DNA of 64,000 bases from Natronococcus sp. AD-5. GTDB taxonomy: Archaea; Halobacteriota; Halobacteria; Halobacteriales; Natrialbaceae. A model generated the notes under the pieces. It searched no databases and was not told where the DNA came from. It was given only the letters and a program-made list of their open reading frames with translations. The translations under genes were made by a program, and so were the position numbers. Position 1 is the stretch's first letter, and each line of letters opens with the position of its first letter. The stretch lies in contig NZ_CP132294.1 in the NCBI RefSeq assembly GCF_030734285.1, positions 1,240,001-1,304,000 on the forward strand, in the 5' to 3' direction. Positions 26,168 through 36,334 of this stretch are shown here, piece by piece.

Positions 26168-27964
26168 TCACTCCACCGTCACGCTCTTCGCGAGGTTGCG
26201 CGGCTTGTCGATCGATCGGCCGAGTCGGTTCGCGACCCAGTACGAAACGAGCTGGAGCTGGACGTTCGCCAGGATCGGGTAGAACCGCCAGTGGGTCTCG
26301 GGAACGCGCAGGACGTGATCGGCGTGGTGCTCGACGAGGGATTCGTCGTCCGAGACGGCGACGACCGGCGCGCCGCGGGCCTCGACCTCCTTGACGTTTC
26401 CGAGCATCTTCTCGGTGTTTGACCGGCCGTTGACCAAGGCGAACACCGGCGTCTTTTCGGTGACGAGCGCGAGCGGGCCGTGTTTGAGCTCGCCGGCGGC
26501 GAACCCTTCGGCGTGCTCGTAGCTGATCTCTTTCATCTTGAGCGCGCCCTCGAGGGCGACCGACGCGCCGTAGCCCCGACCGACGAAGAAGTACGCCTCC
26601 GAGTCGGCGAACTCTTCTGCGATCGCGTCCGCCCGGGAGTCGTCGAGAATCGACTGGATCTGGTCCGGCAACGCCCGCAGCGCCTCCACGAACTCCCGGG
26701 AGCAGTCGCCGGTGAGCGCGCTCGAGAGCATCGCCAGGGCGACCTGCTGCGATGCGAAGGTCTTGGTCGCAGCGACGCCGATCTCCGGGCCGGCGCGGAT
26801 GTACATCGTGTGGTCGGTCTCCCTCGACGCCGAACTTCCGACGACGTTGGTCACGGCGAGGGTCGTCGCCCCGACGCCGTTCGCGGCCCGGAGCGCGCAC
26901 AGGGTGTCCGCCGTTTCCCCGCTCTGGGTGACGCCGACGACCAGCGTCTCCTCGTCGATCGGCAGCGCGTCGACGTCGTACTCGCTCGCGAGGAACGCCG
27001 CCGTCCGAACGCCGCGCTCGCGGAACAGTCGCGCGGCGTACAGGGACGCGTGGTACGAGGTTCCGCAGGCCACGAAGTGGACCTCGGTCGGTCGCGGAAC
27101 GTCCTCGAGTTCCTCGATCGAGATCGACTCCTCGAACGGCCGCGGGCGTCCGCGGAGGCACTCGCGCACCGCGCGCGGCTGTTCGTAAATTTCTTTGAGC
27201 ATGTAGTGGTCGTAGCCGCTCTTGCCGGCGTCTTCCGGGTCCCAGTCGACGGTCTCCACGGAGACGTCGACGAGCGCGCCCCGTTCGTCCCGGACTTCGA
27301 TCCCGCTGGGCCTGATCGTCGCGAACTGTCCGTCCTCGAGGTAGACGACTTCGTCCGTGTACTCGAGAAACGCGGGAACGTCGCTCGCCAGCAGGGCGCC
27401 GCCGTCGTCGACGCCGAGGACGAGCGGCGACTGGTGTCGCGTGGCGTATACTTCCTCCCGGGCGCGGAACACCGCCGCGACGGCGTAGCTTCCCTCGAGT
27501 CGTTCGATCGCCTGGCGGAACGCGGAGCCTGGGTCGGCGCCCTGTTCGAGCGCCGCCTCGATCAGGTGCGGGATGACCTCGGTGTCGGTTTCGCTGTCGA
27601 ACTCGTGGCCCTTCGTCTCGAGTTCGTCGCGCAGTTCCCGGTAGTTCTCGATGATGCCGTTGTGAACGACGGCGACCGTCTCGTCGCAGCTGGTGTGGGG
27701 ATGGGCGTTCTCGTCGCTCGGCGACCCGTGAGTGCTCCAACGGGTGTGTCCGATCCCCGCCAACGCGTCGGCGGGGCTTTCCGGAAGCGTCTCCTCGAGT
27801 TCGTCCAGTTCGCCCCGCCGCTTGTAGACGGAGACCGAGGGATCCGCGACCGCGATCCCCGCGGAGTCGTATCCCCTGTACTCGAGCCGCGAGAGGCCCG
27901 TCGAGAGCACGTCGAGGACGTTCCGGTCCGCCCGGGTACCCGTGTACCCGATGATGCCGCACAT
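26168..27964 (-). CDS. glmS: Glutamine-fructose-6-phosphate aminotransferase (isomerising)
   Basis: This 598-residue enzyme makes glucosamine-6-phosphate. The N-terminus MCGIIGYTG exposes the catalytic Cys2, the Ntn amidotransferase domain spans about 1-230, and two SIS sugar-isomerase domains follow (about 275-430, 450-590). The protein ends KSVTVE, exactly as in bacterial GlmS. Its ATG overlaps the stop of the upstream nucleotidyltransferase by one base, so translation is coupled. Together they direct carbon to UDP-GlcNAc. Confidence 0.96.
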   Translation of the reverse strand: MCGIIGYTGTRADRNVLDVLSTGLSRLEYRGYDSAGIAVADPSVSVYKRRGELDELEETLPESPADALAGIGHTRWSTHGSPSDENAHPHTSCDETVAVVHNGIIENYRELRDELETKGHEFDSETDTEVIPHLIEAALEQGADPGSAFRQAIERLEGSYAVAAVFRAREEVYATRHQSPLVLGVDDGGALLASDVPAFLEYTDEVVYLEDGQFATIRPSGIEVRDERGALVDVSVETVDWDPEDAGKSGYDHYMLKEIYEQPRAVRECLRGRPRPFEESISIEELEDVPRPTEVHFVACGTSYHASLYAARLFRERGVRTAAFLASEYDVDALPIDEETLVVGVTQSGETADTLCALRAANGVGATTLAVTNVVGSSASRETDHTMYIRAGPEIGVAATKTFASQQVALAMLSSALTGDCSREFVEALRALPDQIQSILDDSRADAIAEEFADSEAYFFVGRGYGASVALEGALKMKEISYEHAEGFAAGELKHGPLALVTEKTPVFALVNGRSNTEKMLGNVKEVEARGAPVVAVSDDESLVEHHADHVLRVPETHWRFYPILANVQLQLVSYWVANRLGRSIDKPRNLAKSVTVE

Positions 27965-29148
27965 CAGGAGCGCACCTCCGTTCCGCCGGCGAGCGTTCCG
28001 CGGATCGTCGTTCCGGTCTGAATGTCCGTCTCCGAGCCGACGAGCGCGCCGGGGACGTACGCGACGCCGCCCTGATCGGTGACGCGGTCGGCGAGCAGCG
28101 CGCCGAGCGCCTCGTCTTCGTAGACGGTGTCGCCGACGCGAACGTCGCCCGGACCGCCCGGAATCGTCGATCCCGGCCCGATCCCGACGCCGGTTCCGGT
28201 GACGCACTCGACGACGGTCGCGTTGGCGCCGATCGTGGTATCGGCGTCGACGACGCTGCGCTCGACGACGGCGTTCGAGCCGACGGTCACGTTCTCGCCG
28301 AGACAGGCGTACGGTCCGACGACGGCACCCGGTCCGATCGCGGAGTCCCGACCGATCACGACGGGTTCGCGGAGTTCGGCGGAGTCGTGGACCGCCGTCG
28401 TTTCGCGACCGACGGTTCCGGAGTCGCCGTCGACGACCCCGGCGTCGAACAGTTCGAACGAGACGTCGAGAAGATCCCAGGGATACGTCGCGTCGACCCA
28501 CAGCCCTTCGGAGACGGCTCCGCGGACGATCTCCCCCGAGTCGATGAGCGTCGACAGCCCGTCGACGAGGTGGTGCTCGCCGACTCTCGGCTCCGTCTCT
28601 CGAACGGCCTCGAACGCGCCGGGCTCGAGCACGTAGACGCCGGCATTGAGGTAGTAGCCGTGCCCGTCGCGTGGGTTTTCGGTGATGCTCGTCACGGTCC
28701 CGTCGTCGATGCGGACGCCGCCGTAGAGTTCGACGTTCGGCCGCTGCAACAACGCGATCGTCGCGCCGGCGGTGCGGTCGTGCGCTTCCACGGCGTCGCC
28801 GATGATGCGGCTGTCGACGATCTGATCCCCGTTGATCGCCAGGCAGGTTCCGCTCACCTCGGACTCGGCCAGCAGCACCGCGTGGCCGGTTCCGAGCTGC
28901 TTCTCCTGCGTGACGTAGGTGATCGGGACGTTCCGGTACGTGGAACCGAAGTGCGACTGGACGCGATCGCGGCGGTAGCCGACGACGACGACGAGTTCCG
29001 AAATTTCGGCGTCGACGAGCTGGTCGAAGACGTACTCGAGGATCGGTTTCGTCGCCGCGGGAAGCATCGGTTTCGGTCGGTTCTGGGTCAGCGGTCGAAG
29101 ACGAGTCCCCTCCCCGGCAGCTAAGACGATCGCGGAGTCGACTGACAT
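27964..29148 (-). CDS. Bifunctional sugar-1-phosphate nucleotidylyltransferase/acetyltransferase (GlmU-like)
   Basis: This 394-residue cytosolic enzyme has a nucleotidyltransferase domain (about 1-230, LAAGEGTRLRPLT, NGDQIVDS) and a left-handed beta-helix acyltransferase domain (about 245-394, with hexapeptide repeats such as IGRDSAIGPGAVVGPYA and a later IPGGPG). It should acetylate glucosamine-1-phosphate and transfer UMP, giving UDP-GlcNAc. Pairing with glmS supports this. The ATG at 29148 was chosen over an in-frame upstream start because it gives the usual short N-terminus. Confidence 0.88.
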   Translation of the reverse strand: MSVDSAIVLAAGEGTRLRPLTQNRPKPMLPAATKPILEYVFDQLVDAEISELVVVVGYRRDRVQSHFGSTYRNVPITYVTQEKQLGTGHAVLLAESEVSGTCLAINGDQIVDSRIIGDAVEAHDRTAGATIALLQRPNVELYGGVRIDDGTVTSITENPRDGHGYYLNAGVYVLEPGAFEAVRETEPRVGEHHLVDGLSTLIDSGEIVRGAVSEGLWVDATYPWDLLDVSFELFDAGVVDGDSGTVGRETTAVHDSAELREPVVIGRDSAIGPGAVVGPYACLGENVTVGSNAVVERSVVDADTTIGANATVVECVTGTGVGIGPGSTIPGGPGDVRVGDTVYEDEALGALLADRVTDQGGVAYVPGALVGSETDIQTGTTIRGTLAGGTEVRS

Positions 29149-29496
29149 AGCCGTCTCCAGGAGAAGCACCGCTTTTGAGTCGTCGACAGTATCATCGGCT
29201 CAATGATCGATATACAACGAGCATTTCTCCCGCCACCAATGCGAACGTAGAAATAGTGTCTTGCGGGACAACGGATTCGCTGCGACCCTCGGTCGGAGGG
29301 ACGGTCGGGTCTGGCAGCGTCGAGACGGTACGAACGCGAGTCGTTTCAGTGGGCCTATCGTCAGTTTACCGGGGGGTGTCGACCTCGGTCGTCGTTCCGA
29401 CGTGGATCTTCTCTCACCCTGGATGCAGGCGGTCCGCGCACCTCGAGAAGGCGGTCGACGACCTCGAGCGGAATCGATCCGCGGCGACGACCGCGG
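29149..29496 (-). promoter_or_regulatory. Promoter region of the glmU-glmS operon
   Basis: On the minus strand, a TATA-like TGTATATC around 29208-29215 lies some 60 nt upstream of the ATG, predicting a leader of about 35 nt. Nothing else is recognisable in this 350-nt stretch. Confidence 0.4.
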
Positions 29497-30465
29497 CTAC
29501 GCGTCGGTTTCCTCGTCGCCGACCGTGAGGGTGACGTGCGCTTCGGCGGAGTCGGTCGACGGCTCCGCCGGCACCTCGTTCGGGTACAGCAGCCAGACGA
29601 ACCGGACGTCTCCTTCCGTCGTCGGCTCGAGTTCGTGTTCGTACGTCCCGCGTTCGCCGTCGTCGACGTCGACGTCGAACCGGTCGAGTTCGCGCTCGCC
29701 CGCGACGGTTCCATCGTCCGCGAGTTCCTGCTCGAGCGCGACGACCGTGTAGCTTCTCGGCTCGGCTTCGTGATTGTCGATGCCGACGACGACCGACCCG
29801 GCCGTTCCCGGCTCGAGCGCCGCCGCCTCCGACTCGCTCGTCGCCAGATCGCCGTCCGAATCGAGCAGCGAGATGGCCGAGAAGCCGTCGTCCTCGCCCA
29901 GGTCCGGTCCGTAGCCGGCGTAGTCGTCGGCGATCGCGAAGCCGACTATCCCGGCCGCGAGCACGACCGCGACGGCGAGCGACAGCGTCAGCGCGAGGTC
30001 GGCGACGCCGGTCGGCCGAACCGCGGACGCCCCCCGTCGCATCCACTCCCGGTACGGCACGCGGAACCTGTCCGCGGGCGGAACCGCCCGTCGGCGGCGA
30101 ACGGCGACGAGGGTCACCGTCAGGGTGACGAGCGACACCGCCGCCAAGGTCGGTCCGAGTCGGATCCCCCACGGGGTCAGGTTCATCGTCAGGCCGACCG
30201 CGGGCACCACGATCACGCTCGCGACGACCGCGAGCGAGAGGCGATCGACGCCGTCGACGACCCGATCGCGGTCCGGAAACAGCGCGGCGACGACGACGTA
30301 GCCCGGGACGAACAGCAGGAACGCGAGCCCGACGGGTACGCGAACGGGCGTTTCGCGGATCACCGGCGCGAACGCCGCGACGTCGACGAGCCCCGTCACC
30401 AGCACCGCGGCGGCGAGATCTGCCGGCACCTCTCGCATCGATCCGGACGATCCGTGCGACCCCAT
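29497..30465 (-). CDS. DUF1616 domain membrane protein
   Basis: This 322-residue protein has an N-terminal membrane domain with several hydrophobic segments (about 15-120, 160-185), typified by VPVGLAFLLFVPGYVVVAALFPDR, the DUF1616 signature. The C-terminal half (about 195-320) is extracytoplasmic, beta-rich and acidic. DUF1616 proteins are common in haloarchaeal cell-surface gene groups. A minus-strand TTTTATT at 30491-30498 is a likely TATA element. Function unknown. Confidence 0.8.
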   Translation of the reverse strand: MGSHGSSGSMREVPADLAAAVLVTGLVDVAAFAPVIRETPVRVPVGLAFLLFVPGYVVVAALFPDRDRVVDGVDRLSLAVVASVIVVPAVGLTMNLTPWGIRLGPTLAAVSLVTLTVTLVAVRRRRAVPPADRFRVPYREWMRRGASAVRPTGVADLALTLSLAVAVVLAAGIVGFAIADDYAGYGPDLGEDDGFSAISLLDSDGDLATSESEAAALEPGTAGSVVVGIDNHEAEPRSYTVVALEQELADDGTVAGERELDRFDVDVDDGERGTYEHELEPTTEGDVRFVWLLYPNEVPAEPSTDSAEAHVTLTVGDEETDA

Positions 30466-30776
30466 CGCCCCTGTCCTTCCACGTTCGACGAATAAAACCC
30501 GTTAGTCGTCGTTCCGAACGGTCGCCGTCGGGTGAACGATCGGGACTCGCGGCGCGCGGTCGACTCGAGCGAGCGCCTCCTCGAGTCGCGCCGTCGATCG
30601 TCCGACCGTCGAGAAATATCGGGTTACGCCGATCGTCGCGCAGAAATCCGGCGTTGACCCCCCACAGTTTCAAACGCCCCTCTAGTGTACTCTCGGCGGA
30701 TGTCTCGCGCGTCGCTCGCCCGATCCGTTCGCTCGCGGAGGAGGACCGTCGTCGAAACCCGCACGCCGAGGTGGCC

Positions 30777-31661
30777 ATGACGACCGATCTCGACGACGAC
30801 GCCTCGACGATTCGCACGGGATCGCCGGACGACCTCGCCTCGACCGACGACGGACTTGAGGCTCGCTTCGGTCGGGGTGCCCGCCGCGAGCGCGACGCCG
30901 CTCACGCTCGGTTGGTCCGGAACCGGAACACCGCGGTGGGATTCGCGTTACTCGGGGCGCTCGGTTTCGTCGCCGGCCTCGCCGTTCCCGACGGACGGCA
31001 GGTCTTGTTCGCGCTCGCCGGAGTCGGCGGGTTCGCCGCGATCCTCACGTACGCGATGGCCCCCGGTCGCGTCCTCGAGGCTCGGGACGGCGCTCGAGTG
31101 TACGAGACGTGTGCGGCCAACGTCGCCCGACTCGCGGACGAACTCGGCGGCACGGCCGATCGACGCTACGTCCCGGCCGACGACGACGGAGCCGACGACG
31201 ACGGAGCCGACGCCGTTCGGTTGTTCGTCCCCCGCGCTTCCGGGGACGCGGCGTCGGGCGCGCTCGAGCACGGCTCGGGTCGGCGGAGGCTGTTCCTCGA
31301 GCCGACCGGCGCGTCGTTCGTCGGGGAACTCGAACGAACCCTTCCGGACGGACTCGCGGGCCGTCCCCAGCCGCTGGCCGAGCAGCTGACCGACGCGCTC
31401 ACGGACCGCTTCGAACTCGTCGACCGCGCCGAACCGCTCGTCGATCCCGAGGGCGGACGGGTCTACGTCGCGGTCTCGGACGGCGCGTTCGGCCCCGTCG
31501 ATCGGTTCGACCACCCGGTCGCGTCGATTCTGGCGGTCGGTCTCGCGACCGGCCTCGAGCGACCGATCGACGCCGCGGTCACCGCGGAGACGGATCGCGG
31601 GGAGTGGCTCGTGCGCTGTCGATGGGAACGAGACGACGCTCGAGAGGAAGGGGCCGAGTGA
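30777..31661 (+). CDS. Conserved haloarchaeal membrane protein, unknown function
   Basis: This 294-residue protein has a charged N-terminus (about 1-45), two adjacent membrane segments (about 50-95) and a long soluble C-terminal domain (about 100-294) with an acidic DDDGADDDGAD insertion. The ATG at 30777 is 312 nt from the divergent DUF1616 start; the space between has only weak promoter signals. I do not recognise a functional domain. Confidence 0.65.
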   Translation: MTTDLDDDASTIRTGSPDDLASTDDGLEARFGRGARRERDAAHARLVRNRNTAVGFALLGALGFVAGLAVPDGRQVLFALAGVGGFAAILTYAMAPGRVLEARDGARVYETCAANVARLADELGGTADRRYVPADDDGADDDGADAVRLFVPRASGDAASGALEHGSGRRRLFLEPTGASFVGELERTLPDGLAGRPQPLAEQLTDALTDRFELVDRAEPLVDPEGGRVYVAVSDGAFGPVDRFDHPVASILAVGLATGLERPIDAAVTAETDRGEWLVRCRWERDDAREEGAE

Positions 31662-31813
31662 GTCGCGGATAGAGCGACGCGACGACCTCGGCACGCGGCG
31701 GGAGCGACGACGGTCCGCCGCTTTCGATTCTCCGGTATCGCGCTCTCGTCCGCGCGATTATCCCGTTGCTTGACTGATCCCTTTATCACCGTCCTGGGTA
31801 TAGGACACCCGGT

Positions 31814-33007
31814 ATGAGCGACGAACGGAACGATCCGTCCGCGGTGGTGCCGGCGGTGCAATCGCCGCACGCGGTTACGTGCCTCCGCTCGCTCGGCAGC
31901 CGCGGCGTTCACGCGATCGCGGCCTACGAGCGGCCGACTCCCGCGTTTCGGTCCCGGTACTGTGACGAGACGGTCGTCGTCCCGTCACCGTACGCCGCGG
32001 TGGACGAGTACAGGGACGCGCTGCTTTCGCTCGCGAACCGTCCCGGCACTCGCGCGATCTTTCCCATGCGCGAAGCCGACGTCTACGTCCTCTCGAAGTA
32101 CCGGTCCGAGTTCGCGGAGGCGATCGAGCCGCTCTGGCCGGCGTTCGAGACGCTCGAGACGGTTCACGATCGACGAGCGCTCGTCGAGGCCGCGCTGGAT
32201 GCGGGGGTGGCAGCGCCGGAGACGGCGGTCCTCGACGAGGTCGCGGACTGGAGTTCGGAACAGATCGTCAAGGCGCGGTACGCGCTGCTCGCCGACGACT
32301 ACGTCCCCGCCGCCCGTCCGGAGCAGACCGCCGTTCCGACCGCCGTCCGGTACCTCGAGCCCGGCGTCGAGCCGGACCGGGAGGCGATCCTCGAGGAGAT
32401 GAATCACGTGCCGCTCGTCCAGGCGTACGTCCCGGGCGAGGAGTACGCCTTCTGGGCGCTGTACGATCGCGGCGAACCGGTCGCCACGTGCCAGAAGCAT
32501 CAGGTGCGAGGCGAGAGCTACGCGGGAGGAACGAGCGTCTACCGCGAAACGACTCGGATTCCGGAGCTCGAGGCGGCCGGCCGGGCGCTCCTCGATCACC
32601 TGGAGTGGCACGGGTTCGCGTCCGTCCAGTTCAAGCGGGACGTCCGCACGGGGGAGTTCACCCTCCTCGAGATCAATCCGCGGGTCTGGGTGTCGGTCGC
32701 CTGTCCCGTCGCGGCGGGGATCGACTTTCCGCACTACTACTGGCAGCTCGCGACCGGCGAGTCGGTCGACGCGACGCGGGAGTACGAGACGGGGGTCGGA
32801 ACCCATCGAGTCGGCGGCGAGTTGGTGTACCTGCTGAGCGTCTTGCGAACCGACGACTCCTTCGTCGAGCCCCCCTCGCTCGGACGGGCGACGCGGGACG
32901 TCGTCTCGTCGCTTTACGACCAGCCCCACTCGGATTACTTCACGCTCGACGATCCGCTTCCGTTCCTTTCCGACGTCACCGACAAGGTCGCCGCGAGGAT
33001 CCCGTAA
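31814..33007 (+). CDS. ATP-grasp carboxylate-amine ligase-like protein
   Basis: This 397-residue protein has an ATP-grasp fold. The N-terminal third is a Rossmann-like pre-ATP domain. Nucleotide-binding features include EQIVKARYALLADDYV and PLVQAYVPGEEYAFWALYDRG. The metal-binding end FTLLEINPRVWVS is the classic ATP-grasp motif. Such enzymes form amide or peptide bonds using ATP. A TTTATCA element about 30 nt upstream suggests a nearly leaderless transcript. A paralogue is encoded at 43474-44688, and the flippase gene follows. Confidence 0.85.
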   Translation: MSDERNDPSAVVPAVQSPHAVTCLRSLGSRGVHAIAAYERPTPAFRSRYCDETVVVPSPYAAVDEYRDALLSLANRPGTRAIFPMREADVYVLSKYRSEFAEAIEPLWPAFETLETVHDRRALVEAALDAGVAAPETAVLDEVADWSSEQIVKARYALLADDYVPAARPEQTAVPTAVRYLEPGVEPDREAILEEMNHVPLVQAYVPGEEYAFWALYDRGEPVATCQKHQVRGESYAGGTSVYRETTRIPELEAAGRALLDHLEWHGFASVQFKRDVRTGEFTLLEINPRVWVSVACPVAAGIDFPHYYWQLATGESVDATREYETGVGTHRVGGELVYLLSVLRTDDSFVEPPSLGRATRDVVSSLYDQPHSDYFTLDDPLPFLSDVTDKVAARIP

Positions 33008-33189
33008 CCCGCGCGGAGGCGAGCCGCCGGTCGCTCGCCGTCTTCGACGGTCGCCGGTAGCGCTCGATCGTTCGGGTTGGTATGTGTTGCGTGTTGTCCG
33101 GTTATTCGTAGCATTATACGAATTTTGATAGAAACACTCCTGCATCGTTTATACGGGTGGCTGTGGACCCTCGAGACTGGTGTCCGAGG

Positions 33190-34719
33190 ATGGCTACGTC
33201 TCTCAAATCTGCGATATTCTCCGCCTTTCTCTCGAAGACGACCATTCTGCTCTTGAGCGTTCTCTTCACGCCGCTGCTGGTTCGCCTGCTCGGACCGACG
33301 CGGTACGGCCAGTACGCCGTCGTCGTCTCGGTCTACGCGGTCGTTAGCACGTTCACGACCGACGGAACGGCGGAAGCGCTCCGAAAGTACATCTCCGAAA
33401 ACCCCGACGAGCGCTGGCAGACGGCCGTTTTGAGCGCCGTCTTTCGTCCGGCAGTCGGGCTGTCCCTCGTCGCCGCCGTCGGATTCGTTCTCGCAGCGCG
33501 GACCGGACTCGCCGCACGCGCGTTCGGCGATCCCTTCACGTCGCTGTTCTACTTGCTCGGCGCGTACGCGGTCGCCCGGCAACTCCGAATTCACGTCATG
33601 TGGGCGCTCATGGGGCTCCAGCTCGAGTCGAAATCCGAGCCGTTACGGGTCCTTCGAAAACTGCTCTTCGTCACGCTCTCGCTGGGTCTGGTGTACCTGG
33701 GATTCGGAGTCGAAGGGGTGCTGGTCGCCGATATCGTCACCAACGCCATCGTCAGCGCCGTCGGGTTCCTGTTTCTCGCACGCGAGCTTCCGCTCCGGCC
33801 GGGTACGTCGGCGCCGCATCCGGAACTCCCGAAACGCCAGTTCGCCGAGTACTCGGTTCACTACGTCTTTTTCGGGCTGTTTCTCATGTCGCTGTACCAC
33901 GTCGACGTGCTGCTGCTCCAGACGTGGCGGGCCGAGGAGATCGTCGGCTACTACAGGGGTGCACTCGCCATCGCCGAAGTGCTCTGGCTGGCGCCGTTCG
34001 CCGTTCAGTTCGCGCTCATCCAGCGCGTCTCGCAGGACTGGCGGAAAGGAAATATCGACGCGATCCAGCAGACGGCGGCGCGCGTCACGAACTACGTGTT
34101 CCTGTTCACGACGTTACTCTCCCTCGGGATCGCGGCGCTGGCGGCCGACTTCGTCCCGCTCTATCTCGGCGATTCGTTCTCGCCGGCGATCGTCCCGCTG
34201 CTGTTGCTCCTGCCCGGCGTGCTCGGCTTCGCGGTCGCGCGGCCGGCGCTCGCGATCAACCAGGGTCGCCGCTCGTTGCGACCGCTGATCGCGGCGACGG
34301 GGGCGTGTTCGCTCGTCAACCTCGTGCTGAACCTGCTCTTGATCCCGCCGTACGGGATGGCCGGCGCGGCAGTCGCCACGTCGATCGGGTACGGGAGCCT
34401 CGTCGTCTTCCAGTCGATCGCGGCCCGTCGCCTCGGGTACGAGCCGCTCACCGGCATTCGACCGCGACCGACGCTGCTCACGATCGGCGCGACGGCGATC
34501 GTCATCTTCCCGCTCGCGCGGATCATTTCGTCGTCGGTGCTGGCGCTCGTCGTCGTCCCGCCGCTCGGCGCGATCGTTTACGCGACGGCGCTGATCAGTA
34601 CCGGGGCGGTCACGCGCGAGGAACTCGCGGCCGTGCTCGAGGGGATCGATCCGATTCCCGACCGATTCCAGCGCGGCGTCGTGTCGATGGTCGATCGGAT
34701 TCCAAAAGTCGGAGACTGA
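33190..34719 (+). CDS. Wzx-like polysaccharide flippase (MOP superfamily)
   Basis: This 509-residue protein has 12-14 membrane segments. The N-terminal LLVRLLGPTRYGQYAVVVSVYAV pattern and a mid-protein MSLYHVDVLLLQTW are typical of polysaccharide exporters of the MOP family. It should move lipid-linked oligosaccharide across the membrane. I chose ATG 33190; an upstream GTG adds 11 residues without family character. It follows an ATP-grasp gene and faces a FemAB gene convergently. Confidence 0.9.
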   Translation: MATSLKSAIFSAFLSKTTILLLSVLFTPLLVRLLGPTRYGQYAVVVSVYAVVSTFTTDGTAEALRKYISENPDERWQTAVLSAVFRPAVGLSLVAAVGFVLAARTGLAARAFGDPFTSLFYLLGAYAVARQLRIHVMWALMGLQLESKSEPLRVLRKLLFVTLSLGLVYLGFGVEGVLVADIVTNAIVSAVGFLFLARELPLRPGTSAPHPELPKRQFAEYSVHYVFFGLFLMSLYHVDVLLLQTWRAEEIVGYYRGALAIAEVLWLAPFAVQFALIQRVSQDWRKGNIDAIQQTAARVTNYVFLFTTLLSLGIAALAADFVPLYLGDSFSPAIVPLLLLLPGVLGFAVARPALAINQGRRSLRPLIAATGACSLVNLVLNLLLIPPYGMAGAAVATSIGYGSLVVFQSIAARRLGYEPLTGIRPRPTLLTIGATAIVIFPLARIISSSVLALVVVPPLGAIVYATALISTGAVTREELAAVLEGIDPIPDRFQRGVVSMVDRIPKVGD

Positions 34720-34827
34720 CGCCGCTGCGGCGGTCGGGCGGGCGAACCGGCCGCCGGTACGGAATCGATCCCGCTCGCGCTGACGAGACGTTGTGACGAT
34801 CTGCTTCGACGACGCTACCGCGTCGGC

Positions 34828-35874
34828 TCACCTGCTCACCGTCGGTTTGAATTTCGCGAGCACGTTTTGATCGCGGGTCTTCAGGTACAATTGCTCCGCG
34901 ACGTCCATTCCCGGATTGGATCGCTTCGCGGTGAAACCCGTCCGGATCTCCGGACTGAACTTCGTCTTCCAGTTGTTGAGCCGAGGCGTATTTGCGCCGA
35001 CGATTTCGTACTCCGTTCGTCCGCGGTCCATGGCGTCGCACATCATGCGCCACTCCAGGAGATCGTTGACCGGCAAGTCGACGTCGGGCGTCGAACTACC
35101 CAACCAGCTCCGGGCCGTGTCACCGCAGTCGAGGAGGATCATTCCCGTCGCCGGCTCCCCCTCGAGGGCGAGGACGTAGGGCCGGACGGATCCGTCGGGC
35201 AGCGATTCGTAGAGCTCCGACACGAACGCGGCTTCGAGGGTCGGCGCTCGTCCCTGTTCGACGTACCGCTCCTTCATCCGACGGACGATCCATCCGATCG
35301 CATCGACCCCGCCTTCTCCGACGGTGTACTCCGCGTCCAAGCAGTTTCGAATGTTACGACGTGCGCTCTGACTGAAACGCCCGAGCAGTTCCTCCTCGTC
35401 GGTGTCGACGTCGACGACGTAGGTGTAGACGGGATCGAGGTCGAACCCGTTCCACGTGAGCGGCCGCACGTCGTCGTATCGCCACCCGGTCTTGAACAGG
35501 CTGTACTGCGGATCGATTTGCCCGTCGACCCACTCGATGCAGCCGTCGACGAACCGCTTGTGCCGCTTCTCGCGCTTTCGCTGTTTCAGTTTATCCATGT
35601 TGAGCAGCGCCGGCCCGAGATACGGGACGCCGAGCTCGGGCGGGGGTGAGAACGCGAGCGGGACCGGCCCCTTCCGCATGGCGAACACCGGGAACAGGCC
35701 GACCGGTTCCTCGCCTTTGTAGCCGACGAGCGGATGAAACGTCGACCCGGAGTGGGTGGCCTGCGCTTCGAGCGCCGCGTACCGGTGAAAGGCCGTTCCC
35801 TGCGGAGACTGCATCACGTACTCGTCCCACGTGTCCCGTTCGTGCGGGCCGATCGAAGAGATTCTGATGCTCAT
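34828..35874 (-). CDS. FemAB/GNAT-fold transferase
   Basis: This 348-residue protein has the doubled GNAT fold of FemAB/FemX-type aminoacyl transferases. Visible are YVMQSPQGTAFHRYAALEA, the SQSARRNIRNCL stretch, MKERYVEQGRAPTLEAAFVSELY, and the C-terminal WRMMCDAMDRGRTEYEIVGAN. FemAB proteins add amino acids to cell-wall precursors. Archaea lack peptidoglycan, so the acceptor here is probably a surface glycan or glycolipid. A second FemAB is encoded at 37501-38520. Confidence 0.85.
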   Translation of the reverse strand: MSIRISSIGPHERDTWDEYVMQSPQGTAFHRYAALEAQATHSGSTFHPLVGYKGEEPVGLFPVFAMRKGPVPLAFSPPPELGVPYLGPALLNMDKLKQRKREKRHKRFVDGCIEWVDGQIDPQYSLFKTGWRYDDVRPLTWNGFDLDPVYTYVVDVDTDEEELLGRFSQSARRNIRNCLDAEYTVGEGGVDAIGWIVRRMKERYVEQGRAPTLEAAFVSELYESLPDGSVRPYVLALEGEPATGMILLDCGDTARSWLGSSTPDVDLPVNDLLEWRMMCDAMDRGRTEYEIVGANTPRLNNWKTKFSPEIRTGFTAKRSNPGMDVAEQLYLKTRDQNVLAKFKPTVSR

Positions 35875-36334
35875 CCTATCACCTGTCCTCCCGAGACTCG
35901 GGAGCTACCGCCATGAGTCCTCGCTATCGTTTCAGGAGGCGAATGCGTACGCGAAGGTCGGACGGTCGGTAATACGCGCGTACGGCGCCCCGACCGGCGG
36001 CGTCTCCTCTCGACAACCGACGGGCGCCGTCGCTACCGATCGCGATTCGGCCGCCCGATCGGGCCGCGTCGGGAGAGTCGACGGTTGTGGGAAGAAACGA
36101 ACGACTGCTGCGTGAAACAACGACTCGTCGTTCGCCAGTTGGCTCCGGCGCGCCTCCGCGCGATCGAACGATCCGTTTCGAAGTCGACCACGCGGGCGGT
36201 ATCGCCGTCAGAATCCGACCCGTCGCTGTCAGCTGTTCGACCCCGTGAACGTCAGTCAACCGTACGCGATCCGTACGGCCGAACGCGCCCGATTCGATGC
36301 AATCCCTAAGGGAGTCGCCCCCGTGTACTGACGT
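35875..36334. other. Divergent intergenic region
   Basis: About 460 nt separate the FemAB and proline dehydrogenase starts. Open frames crossing it have no family character. Promoters for both genes must lie here, but I see no strong TATA box. Confidence 0.5.

Noticed and set aside
26480-28021. A 513-codon plus-strand frame opposite glmS
   Set aside because: It mirrors conserved glmS codons and has no recognisable domain.
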